From Poteriospumella lacustris (taxonomy: Eukaryota; Sar; Chrysophyceae; Chromulinales; Dinobryaceae), in NCBI GenBank assembly GCA_008000375.1, contig SMOI01000156.1:15277-55984 (forward strand): DNA of 40,708 nt. Direction: 5' to 3'. Position 1 is the first letter of the stretch; every line of letters begins with the position of its first letter. The notes beneath the pieces were generated by a model, which had not been told where the DNA came from, ran no database searches, and saw nothing but the letters and a program-made list of their open reading frames with translations. Of this stretch, positions 30,346-38,949 are shown one piece after another. The translations under genes were made by a program, and so were the position numbers.

Positions 30346-30626
30346 ATAATCGTTTGTGGAGAGAGTGCTCAACTGCATGAGTGATTCGAGGAGCGACTGG
30401 GAAAAAAGGAGCGACTGGAGCCAGAGCGCACATACGGAACACCCGTTTCGACCGTCTGTCTGTCTCGATTGTCAGACAGACGGTCGAAACGGGTGTTCCG
30501 TATGTGCGCTCTGGCTCCTGTCGCTCCTTTTTTTTTCAGTCGCTCGGTGAGCCATGGACTTTGACAGCTAGCCGAGGGCGTTCATCAACTCATGCCGTTT
30601 GTTGAGCACTCTCCACAAACGATTAT
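30346..30626. promoter_or_regulatory. Palindrome centre, bidirectional upstream region of the two gene X copies
   Basis: A perfect 46-bp inverted repeat (30417-30462 and 30473-30518) surrounds a 10-nt loop (TCTCGATTGT). Imperfect pairing extends outward through an A/T run and GAGCGACTG-type repeats. It must contain both X promoters. On one strand it would fold into a strong hairpin. Confidence 0.85.
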
Positions 30627-31456
30627 ATGGAAATGGAAGAAGACGAATTAGCCCGTGTCGTGGCTTCTATTCGAGTGGCGGAAGCTGACTTGAGTCGAGC
30701 GAAAGATCTTGGCAGAGAGGACCTGGAAGTGGCCATCAACAACAGATTGACTGAACTGCTGAGGAAAGAGCACCGATTAAGCGCAGGTATGGCAAATCTA
30801 ATATCACTTACTGTATTCTATTTTTATATCTCAAAATTTCCCCGCCTATCCCTATCCGCCTTTTTCCTTGTAACTAACACTACCCAATGAAATCAAATTA
30901 TTTCCAATTATAGGTCCGACTGCTGCGGCTGCCCCAGCAGGTAATGCATTCTTTTCTCATCATCGATTCATGGCATGAATGAACTTCAGAACAAACTGAT
31001 TATTTCTCTTTTGAATTTTCTGTTTTTATGCGGATGTATCAAGATAGCTTTTCGGGTTCCTTTCTACCTTCCATTGATATTGGCTTTGGAGGTGTTGCGG
31101 ATTCCGATATCCTCGTACTCTTCACCGTCATCGTCGGGCTTCTCAACTACCAACTCAAGAAAGACTGGCCAGAAGACGCAAGAGGCCTTGCGAGTCTCTT
31201 CTTCTTCGTCCCTCTCCAAGCCATTGACGACATCTGCAGCTACGCTTTCGGACTTACCTGTCTCGCAGTCGTCGCCTCAGTCGCACCGGTCTGGCTTAAA
31301 AAAGCGGGATGGTTATCGACTGTGAAATTCGGGCTGCTCATCGTGCTACTGATACTATTCTATATCTATGATATAGGTTGTGGAGATTTGGGCTATTGCG
31401 CTACTTTAGTATATGCAACTAATTTATGTCGACTAAATGTTGAAATCAGTTCATAA
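30627..31456 (+). CDS. Gene X, right copy: helical N-terminus plus membrane protein, 199 aa
   Basis: Three exons, 30627-30786, 30914-30940 and 31044-31456, joined by introns of 127 and 103 nt, GT-AG, both phase 1. Residues 1-54 form a charged helix (AINNRLTELLRKEHRLSAG). The 27-nt middle exon encodes a short Ala/Pro linker. Residues about 85-185 hold three or four hydrophobic segments (ILVLFTVIVGLLNY, LASLFFFVPLQAI, LTCLAVVASVAPVWL, FGLLIVLLILFYIYDI). An in-frame stop lies just upstream of the ATG. The stop TAA (31454-31456) sits inside a 13-nt microhomology with KDM8, so the C-terminal residues may be a product of the rearrangement. Another frame of exon 3 gives a Ser-rich 116-aa reading, which I consider the shadow because the splice phases support the membrane frame. 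Family unknown. Confidence 0.7.
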
Positions 31457-31459
31457 AGT

Positions 31460-31995
31460 TCTCCACTACATGGATCCATCAGTTGAGGTCCACCACATGC
31501 TGTTTTCTCAGTTCATAAAGCAGATCCAGGGACGGGCGAGAGAACTGTCCAAGCGACAGTATTCAGCACAGCAAGATTTAGGGGATATTCCTTCTCTTTC
31601 AGATGACATAGTCGAACCCGAAATGTGTCGAAATACAGGCTATCGAAAGGTGTATAAGACGAATATTTGGTTTGGTTGGGTCCGCTGGATCCGTCAGCCC
31701 TTGTCACTACGATCCGTACGACAACATTCTCGTTCAAGCCGTTGGCTGCAAGGAGGTCGTTCTCTTTCACCCCTCTCAATCAGACTTTCTGTATCCGTCC
31801 CTTGGATCAATACAAAAGAATACATCAAATGTGGACATATCCAATCCCGACTATTCGCTCTTTCCCCACGCTAAAGCTTTGAATGGCTACAAAGTGACGC
31901 TTCAAGAAGGAGATGGCCTCTACATTCCCAAGAAATGGTGGCATTACATTCGTACCGATTCACTTTCTATTTCTGTGAATTTTTGGTGGCTGTAG
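31460..31995 (+). pseudogene. KDM8: KDM8-like 3' fragment in the right palindrome arm
   Basis: Same truncated piece as at 28977-29512, in direct orientation. It carries the TTGG duplication/frameshift (31672-31679) and lacks the N-terminal half. It lies 3 nt after the gene X stop, on the same strand, so it could be transcribed as the X 3' UTR, with the KDM8 AATAAA as polyadenylation signal. Confidence 0.92.
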
Positions 31996-32309
31996 AATAT
32001 ATAGAATAAATGACTGTTAAACTTAAATGTCTTACATTGGACTCAACCGACGTAAGCCAGGGCTACAATCTATGTATTAGTAGGTTATGAGAGAGCGCTT
32101 CGAACGACGAACAGTAGTCCGTGGAGAAGATGAACAAAAATCAGCATCAAGACAGCCAAAAAGGGTTTGTATTTGTGAGGGGTCTGTTTCAGGAAAGAAA
32201 AAATTAAACTGGCAAACAAAACAACACGCGGACAACAAACAAATACGGGCAGCAACAACAAAAACCTCATCCACACATACAGCAACAACATCGGTATGCC
32301 TCCATAAAT
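31996..32309. other. Convergent 3' spacer, copy 2
   Basis: Counterpart of 25851-26167, with several substitutions and small indels, most beyond about 32110. The palindrome ends inside it at 32114. No gene seen. Confidence 0.5.
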
Positions 32310-33670
32310 TCAGACATAGTGCGACAACAAGCTGGCCTGAGCCATAGTTAAGCGATCTCTTCCCGCAAGGTCGGCCGAATTCATGGTCTCTCTCGCAAAA
32401 GGGGGGCGAATTTCACCGCCCATACTGGTCATAACACTGGGACGGAATAGCGAGGAAATTCCACTTTGGTTAGAATTCTGCAAATTGTGAATTCTGGAAA
32501 TTCGATCAGAAGCCGCAATTGATTCACGATGGGACAACGATTCCAAAGCCTATCAAACGAGGGATGAAATGGAGGAGATCGAGGCCGAACAAAAAACAAA
32601 TGGAATCAAGTACCTGGTGGTTCACTTTTCCTACCCCTTGGATATCCAGCTCACGAAACTTCTGTAGATGTAATCATACAATAGGCGAAAATAAGGCTCA
32701 TAAACAGTCAGTAGAAAATGGTTCTGTATGTATACCTCCTGCGAAGGCTTGACGTCCTTTTCGAAGTTCAAAGTGCCCAGATGTTCCAAAGCCGCCAAGA
32801 TAAATTGACCTTCAGTCACACCATTTCCTTTGTCCAAATCAGCAATAAAGCCCATTTCTTGCTTTCTCGCGAGAATCTCTTCCTCTTTTTCCATTTGCTT
32901 CAATTCCTCTTGAATCAAGTTGAAGGTATTGAAAGCAAAGGCGAAGAGAACAGTCGAGAAAACAATATAGAAAATGACAAAGAGGTATGTCGATGGTTCA
33001 TTGTTGATGTCCAGATCACCATACCCAACAGTCTAAGTGAAACAATTCAAATGAGAAGATGATGGAACGCAATGGTGATGTGGATGTTTCGACCGCACTT
33101 ACCGTGGATGTTTCGACAGCGAAATAGAGACCTTCGACGAAGCTCCACCCCTCCAAACTTTGAAAAATGGCACCACCCACGAAGAGACACAGAAAGATGG
33201 AAACCAAAATGTACCCGAAAGCATACTTGTGGCGATTAATGTTTTGTCCGATATTTCCGGTCGCCACACGTTCTTCAACATACGCTTTCACAGCCTCGAA
33301 ATGTGCAGCGATAGCATTGGACACTGAGAAAAAGATGAAATACACTCCAACGATGATGTAAAACATAGTAAAAATCCGATAATTGTCTGTGGTTGGGTAT
33401 TGATAACCGTAACCAACAGTACTAACAGTCACGATGGTGAACATAAAGCATGTTCCGAAAGACCATCCCTCCACATGGTGGTAGTAGGCACAGCCAACCA
33501 GAATGTAAACAATGAAGCAGAGTGCTTGCATACCAACACCCACCCAATAATTCTTTAATGCTCGTCTGAACACATCATAAGGGGTGTTCAAGCGGGGCTT
33601 TGAATCAACAGATGGAGTGGGGCCAGTGCTCTTGGCGGGGGCAGTTGAAAGACGCCTTAGGCAAATCCAT
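32310..33670 (-). CDS. Two-pore-domain K+ channel, copy B, start disrupted
   Basis: Exons equivalent to copy A: up to 33103, 33032-32736, 32661-32614 and 32549-32310, with intact splice sites, both filters (TVGYG, TVGYGD) and the EF-hand-like loops. Amino acid differences from copy A include I to V before the first filter, A to Y after it, V to A and Y to F near the first EF-hand-like loop, and several in the C-terminal tail. An 8-nt deletion relative to copy A lies a few codons after the ATG at 33670. From that ATG the frame ends after about 20 codons. The channel frame is instead open upstream to an ATG at 33969, or could start at an internal Met in TM1. Either this copy has an altered N-terminus or it is a young pseudogene. 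Confidence 0.85.
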
Positions 33671-34049
33671 ATCTCAAGCGGTATTGTAGCTATCTTGCTT
33701 TTCTTTACGCTTTTTTCTCTACACGTAGTGCCTCGTCCGGTTCTGATCTTATGTGAAAAGGAAGGAACAGAGGTACATAAACCATAAACAGTCATCCAAA
33801 TCGAGAACTTCGACTCTCGTCGTCTCGTCACTGCATCGGAAACGGATTCTTGGGCCACATTCTGGGTGATTTGGTGAAATCTGGTTGAACAAAGGCTCGG
33901 GTGCTCGGAGCTCGGAGAAAGCTTGCGAAGCTGCCCCCCACACAACAAGTATTTACGAGTTGAAATCATTCACCTTTCAACCAATCAGTTTGGATAAGGG
34001 CCGTCTTCTTGGAGATTATTGATTGTGTACAGAACAGTCTGTCATCGTC
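33671..34049. promoter_or_regulatory. Divergent promoter region K2P / CPSF2, copy 2
   Basis: Nearly identical to 27531-27909. This is the promoter of the full-length CPSF2 gene. Confidence 0.55.
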
Positions 34050-36756
34050 ATGTCTGGAAGGGCTGCTGATAAGGTTCGAGCCACACCTCTTCGTGGTGGA
34101 CGTGAGAACTCGGGAATATGCATTCTTCTCGAAGTTGGAGGTGCACGCTTGCTTCTAGATTCAGGCTGGGAAAATGGTGCTTGTAATCCGTCAGATGTTA
34201 TTCAGCTTGCCAATGAGCTGGTTACCGCAGGTGGAGTTGATGCGGTGCTGTTGAGTCATCCCGATTTCCACCATGTTGGCGCTCTGCCAATTGTTTTGGG
34301 GCGACAGGGAATGTCAAACGTCCCAGTGATCTGCACATCCCCCGTGAGCAAATTTTCCCAGATGCTCTTGTACGAATTCGTTCTGAATCAAAAAATGGAA
34401 GCCCGCGCTCCATCGTTCGATCTCGATGATATTGACCTGGCTTTCAGTCATGTCACCAATGTCAAATACAACCAACGCACCACCATTCCTGACACAAGGG
34501 GTGTTGGAGACAGCGAGTATCGTCAAGTTGTAACTGTCACAGCCATTCCTTCGGGCAGAACTATTGGTGGTACAATCTGGCGCATTAATTGTGGGCCTGC
34601 TGAAGTGCTATACTCTATGGACATCAATCTGAAACGTGACATTGTTATTGATGCTGCTTCTTTGGAGTAATTACCAGCCTCGCCCGCATTAATGATTACG
34701 GAAGCTGCTTGTGTTTCTCGAGGTATCGGTGGTGGAGGATTGAAAGGGCGCAGAGCAAGGGAAGATACGACGGCGACGTTTTTGCAGGCAATTGTCGAGA
34801 CCGTTCGCTCTGGCGGAAATGTTTTGATTCCCTGTGAAAATGCGGGTAGAATTTTAGAAATTTTGCATATATTGGCGAAGTATTGGGTGGATAATAAGAT
34901 GGGAATGGATCATCTACTGTATCTTTCGCACATGGGCCACAATGTCATGGAGTTGGCGCGGTCCAATCTAGAGTGGATGAGTGATTCATTGAATCGCGAT
35001 TTTTACAACGGCAAAGCAAATCCTTTCGAGTTGCCCATTGTCAAAGTTATTTCCACGACGACGGCATTGGAAAAGCGGTATCCCGGTCCGAAGGTTGTTC
35101 TTGCGACAGAAATGTCTCTGAATTACGGATTTTCGAAGGAATTGTTGCTCAAATGGGGAGGCGACCCTCGATCTCGTGTGATCTATTTCGATCGACCTGA
35201 TCAAGGATCGCTCATTAGCATCATTCAGGACCTGATGAATAAGCCTCCCATTATCGTCAATCTTACCCGCCCGGTCCGCATTCCGCTGGTGGGACAAGAA
35301 TTGGCAGATTTCCGTGCAGAAGAAGACCGAAAACGAAAAGAATACGAAGAAGAAATGCTTCGACAAAAGAGACAACGCGAGCTGGCAGAGGTATGATTCA
35401 CTATAATGCATTTTCCATGTTTTTCTTTGACCTCACGTGTCTGTATTTCCCCCCGTCAAATTGTAGTTTCAAGTTGTGCAAATGGACAGTGTTGAAGAGG
35501 AAGACGAGAATCTTTCAGGCAACAAACGTCCCAACAGCTCTACTGCGGCTCCTAACTTCCGTGACATCGTATCCAAGCGGCTTCGGACATCGGCGATCTC
35601 GAAGTATTTGAATTCCAGCTTTGTCATGTTCGAGAGCAAGCTGCCGGTGATCGTAAAGATGGATGAATACGGCATGTCCAACGATGATTTGGTATTCCGA
35701 GATATTCAATCAACTGAATCGCGTTATGCAATTCGTGATCGATCCCATGTCAAGCAACGTTTGGCGCACCAACAAGGTGGAAACAGCGCTGGCGACGATG
35801 TTGCAGGAGACCACCATGGAGACGGACATGGCGCTGCGGGCCAAGGTGGGAACCGTGACAATCACAGCACGTCTTTGGTAAATTCTGCTGGACAAGCAGG
35901 ACAAGTCTTGGCATTGCCTCCTCCAAAATCGAACCCAACAAAACTGATTGCCATCGACGAACGCATTCAATTTACCTGCGAATTCAAAGAATTTGGACTT
36001 GGCGGTCGATTAGATTTTAAAGCCATGCGTGCATTGGTGCAAAAGGTAGCACCAGTACGTCTTCTGGTCGTACGAGGCAGTGATTCTGACTGCGATGAAT
36101 TGGTGAAATTTGCGGAGTCGTCTCACATTGAAGCCTATGCACCCAAGAATCGTCGTAGCGTGGCCTTTGAAGTCTTTACCGAGCGATTGAAGCTGCAGAT
36201 TCCTCGAACTTTGGTTCCTGCCAACTTGCAAGTGGTACGACCCGCTGGTATTACTACTGGCAGCACGTTAACTTCCTCCAGTACCAGTGCTGGAAGCGCA
36301 AGTGACACGACCGCTCATTGCACGATCTGCGTGTTGAAGGGTGAGGTGTCGATCACGGAAGTGGGCGGCACGAGTGTGAACCAAGAAGGTTCTCGCATTG
36401 TGAAATATTTGGGCGCCAAAGATGCCTCCTCTAAGAAAGGAACCAATGCCGATGAGACAACTGACGAAGACAACGATGACGATGAAGCGAAAGCGGTCAC
36501 TGGATTGCTGCCGACCGATGAAGCAACCGTGGGGGTGGTCAGTCTAGGTGAAGTGACCTTGGGTCAGCTGAAGCAATTATTGGATTCTGCCAACATCAAA
36601 ACAGAATTCAACTTGGCTAAATCTGGTGGTTGCTTGGTGTGTGCTGAGCAAGTGATCATCCGAAAGGACAACAACAATTTCAGCATCGAAGGACCTCCTG
36701 TGCGCGCCTTTTTCGAAGCACGACGTGTACTTTATAGTCAGTTTGCGTTCTTGTAA
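34050..36756 (+). CDS. CPSF2: CPSF2 (CPSF100), full length, with an in-frame TAA at codon 207
   Basis: Subunit of the cleavage and polyadenylation specificity factor (mRNA 3'-end processing, nucleus). It has an inactive metallo-beta-lactamase/beta-CASP fold: LLLDSGWENG, LLSHPDFHHVGALP, then GNVLIPCENAGRILEIL, WMSDSLN, KVVLATEMSLNYGFSKELL. The C-terminal CPSF100 domain follows: FTCEFKEFGLGGRLDFKAMRALVQKVAPVRLLVVRGS near residue 630 and IEGPPVRAFFEARRVLYSQFAF at the end. Exons 34050-35390 and 35467-36756, 76-nt GT-AG intron, phase 0; 876 codons plus stop. Codon 207 (34668-34670) is TAA, between ASLE and LPASPALMITEA. In CPSF100 relatives this stretch is continuous (SLEML...LLIT). The downstream frame is intact for about 670 codons, so readthrough, two separate polypeptides, or a recent lesion are all possible. 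Neighbouring genes use TAA only as a stop. Confidence 0.9.
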
Positions 36757-37047
36757 TGTCACGTAGTGTCCCATAAAGAGATGTCTTGTTTGTTGTCCTC
36801 GCATCTATTCTTCTTCTGTTTCTTTCAAATAGAGGAGATGGGCCTGTGATCGTGGCGAAATAACTTAAGTAATTGATTCTGAATCGCGTGTTTTTATAGA
36901 CGTCAGTGGGAAAAGAACACGCACACAACCCTGGAGAATAATTTTCAATGAGCTGAGCTATGTAGAAAGCGCAAAATGGAGTGAGTTTATGGTGAAGGGG
37001 GTGGGGGGGGGGAGCGTTGGCGGAAAAGGGACGTTGTTGGCGGGGAG
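36757..37047. other. Convergent 3' spacer
   Basis: Between CPSF2 (+) and the 54-residue-repeat gene (-). Contains a G-rich run at about 36997-37012 that could form a quadruplex. No gene seen. Confidence 0.5.
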
Positions 37048-38949
37048 TTATAGGACAAGCTCGGTTCCGATCATGTTTTTACGATCCATCAAGTCTTGTG
37101 TTAGCTTGGCAGCGAGTAATTCTTCGCGGTCCATCTCTCGCAGGATGGCTTCTTCCTCTGCCAACATTTCCAAACGCTCCTTTTCCTTTTCCTCGGCCAA
37201 ACGCTGTTGACGCCAGCTGTCCAAGCGCATGGCGACGCTCTTGCGTCGTCTTTCGGCTTCTTCCTTCTTGTACTCTTGAAGGGACAACCAGTCCTCTCGG
37301 CGACATTGGAAATCCAAGTGCATGCGTTGCAACCCCTCCTGGTGCTGGCAAAGCTCAATCTCATGCTGACGATGAGCATCAGCGATTCTCCAGGCCATGG
37401 ATTTTCTTTGCTCGGCACGCTGATTTTCACGATACTCTTGCACATCGCGCCAAGCTGCTTCGCGAAGCTCGCGGTCAGCGATATCAACCAAGCGCTGATC
37501 TTGTCGAACACCCTCCTGGCGCATACGCTCTTGGTACTCCGTTTGGTTGCGATATTCCAAGCTTTGACGGCGAGCATCCGCAATCATTTGCTTGTAGTTT
37601 TGCACGTCCTGACGATCCAAATCGTTCAATCTCTTCTCTTCTTCAAGAACAAGCTGTCGCAACGCCCTCTGACCTTCCTCAAAGTCTCTGTCCTTACGAG
37701 CCTTGTCCAAGCGATAGGCCAGCGATTGGCGACGCGATTCTCTTTGACTAGTGCGATAGTTGTTGACATCTTCACGGGCTTGGCGACCGAGTTCGTTCTC
37801 GATTTCGTTGGCGAGGTCGTCTTGCTCCTTGCTCTTCTGCTCCAGAGACTTCTCCTCACGCCACTTATCCAAGCGGAATGCCAACGAATCGCGTCTTCGT
37901 CTCTCTTCCTCCTCTTTGTAAGCTTGCATATCCTTCCAGTCAGCATGACGAGTATGAATCAAATCGAGTTCTTGGTGTTCCGCCGATCGATTCAATTCCT
38001 CTTCGACAGCCTTCTGCTGGCGCCATGTGTCCAAACGATTGGCGACAGATTCGCGTCTGCGAGACTCCTCCATTTTCTTGGTGTTCAAGTCATCCTCCCA
38101 GTTGGCTTTGCGCATTTCCAAAAGAGCGAGTTCTTCCTCCTTCTTTTGTTGGGCAAGTTCTTCGGCGATTCTCTTCTGCTCCTGAGCAAGAAGTGTTCTG
38201 TTGCACATGCTCTCACGCTTCCGTTCCTCTTCTTCCTTCTTGGCCTCACGAACTTGCAAAGCATCAAGACGACGACTAGCGTGAAGACTATCTTCTTCCG
38301 CCTTCTTCTGAGCAGCTAGTTCCTCTTCTCTCTTTTTGGCATTCTTGCGCACTTGGCTGTTCAAGAAAACACTGATGCGACGGCGAGCTTTATTTTCAGC
38401 TTCCAAATCTTTGGCAAGCTGTGCTCGCGCCTCCAAAGATGCAGCGAGCTGATCCTTTTTTGCTTGCTTCTCACGCTCCTCGAATTCTCGCTTCTTTTCC
38501 AGGTTTTTCTTTCGGAGCTCAGAAGCCATTTGTGTGTCTTCCTGCAACTTCTGCAATTGCATGACTCGCTTCTCTTGATGAAAGTGAGCCTTTAGCTCTC
38601 TTTCTTTGGCCCATTTCTCCTTCAACATAGCCACCTTTTGGATTCTTTCGAGCGTGCTCATGTTTTTGGCATTGCGAGCAGCATCTTTGCTGTCACCTGA
38701 CACGCTTCCAGACGTTGTCAAGGGAGAGAATGGAACGCGGTCAACTGCTTTACCAGTTGATTTGGGAGCAGCTGAAATGGGGCGCTTGTTAGGTGTGGAC
38801 TTAACAGCAGTGACAGGGCGTTGAGGAGCAACAGTCTTCATAGGAGTTGTCCCTTTTGTTGGGACTGTCGTGGTTGCCTTGGTACTCTGCGGTACAGGCG
38901 CTGGTGTGTTTGTGTTTACCGCAAACGCAAAGACGTTTTCAGTATCCAT
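37048..38949 (-). CDS. Long helical protein with an exact 54-residue repeat (TPH/ciliary-type), 633 aa
   Basis: Residues about 100-620 are one long charged helix rich in Glu, Arg, Lys, Gln. It contains eight repeats of exactly 54 residues, centred on a basic motif of the form R-[RK]-x-S-[LVM]-x-x-R-[LI]-x-x-W/A-R (for example RRDSLAFRLDKWRE, RRESVANRLDTWRQ, RRKSVAMRLDSWRQ). A second conserved patch lies about 10-17 residues before the Ser (DWKDMQAYKEE, DVNNYR, DVQEYR). The Ser codons lie at 38371, 38209, 38047, 37885, 37723, 37561, 37399 and 37237, every 162 nt. A degenerate unit precedes them (Thr) and another follows (Asn, MDRKNMIG). Residues 1-95 are disordered and rich in Pro, Thr, Lys. 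No introns. ATG 38949 (MDTENVFAF) is preferred to 39006. Composition resembles trichohyalin/plectin-homology and microtubule-associated coiled coils, but I do not recognise a named orthologue. Divergent to a dynein gene. Confidence 0.85.
   Translation of the reverse strand: MDTENVFAFAVNTNTPAPVPQSTKATTTVPTKGTTPMKTVAPQRPVTAVKSTPNKRPISAAPKSTGKAVDRVPFSPLTTSGSVSGDSKDAARNAKNMSTLERIQKVAMLKEKWAKERELKAHFHQEKRVMQLQKLQEDTQMASELRKKNLEKKREFEEREKQAKKDQLAASLEARAQLAKDLEAENKARRRISVFLNSQVRKNAKKREEELAAQKKAEEDSLHASRRLDALQVREAKKEEEERKRESMCNRTLLAQEQKRIAEELAQQKKEEELALLEMRKANWEDDLNTKKMEESRRRESVANRLDTWRQQKAVEEELNRSAEHQELDLIHTRHADWKDMQAYKEEEERRRRDSLAFRLDKWREEKSLEQKSKEQDDLANEIENELGRQAREDVNNYRTSQRESRRQSLAYRLDKARKDRDFEEGQRALRQLVLEEEKRLNDLDRQDVQNYKQMIADARRQSLEYRNQTEYQERMRQEGVRQDQRLVDIADRELREAAWRDVQEYRENQRAEQRKSMAWRIADAHRQHEIELCQHQEGLQRMHLDFQCRREDWLSLQEYKKEEAERRRKSVAMRLDSWRQQRLAEEKEKERLEMLAEEEAILREMDREELLAAKLTQDLMDRKNMIGTELVL
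37237..38373 (-). repeat. Coding tandem repeat, 162-nt period (54 codons)
   Basis: Eight Ser codons of the basic motif (some RRxS, some RKxS/KRxS) fall at exact 162-nt intervals without a single indel. Sequence identity between units is low, so the register rather than the sequence is conserved. Confidence 0.95.

Larger units (their letters stand above)
28858..30462 (-). repeat. Palindrome, left arm
   Basis: Reverse complement of 30473-32114. Contains, reading right to left, gene X (left copy) and the KDM8 3' fragment with its flank. The innermost 46 bp (30417-30462) match the right arm perfectly. Further out there is a deletion of roughly 35-40 nt near the centre relative to the right arm, and scattered substitutions in non-coding DNA at the outer end. 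Confidence 0.96.
30473..32114 (+). repeat. Palindrome, right arm
   Basis: Counterpart of 28858-30462. Its outer part (from 31460) is also the beginning of the second copy of the direct duplication, so the two repeat structures overlap in the KDM8 fragment. Confidence 0.96.
31460..34994 (+). repeat. Direct segmental duplication, copy 2
   Basis: Counterpart of 25315-28854 at an offset of 6140-6148 nt. This copy continues into the complete CPSF2 gene, so its right side is the original arrangement. Its left side is joined to gene X rather than to the KDM8 5' half. Confidence 0.95.

Noticed and set aside
28858-32114. Palindrome as a transposon with terminal inverted repeats
   Set aside because: There is no transposase, no target-site duplication, and the arms consist of gene fragments and an intron-containing gene meeting at a 10-nt loop, so a fold-back rearrangement fits better.
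28858-32114. Palindrome as a pure amplification or sequencing chimera
   Set aside because: Not fully excluded, but the arms differ by a central indel, upstream 2-nt indel and several substitutions, which a single-molecule fold-back would not produce.
34660-34681. An 11-nt intron (GTAATTACCAG) removing the CPSF2 stop
   Set aside because: It is far below the 56-nt minimum seen here and would shift the frame away from the conserved LMITEA segment.
36997-37012. G run as a functional quadruplex
   Set aside because: A single G-rich tract in a 3' spacer without conservation evidence; noted only as composition.
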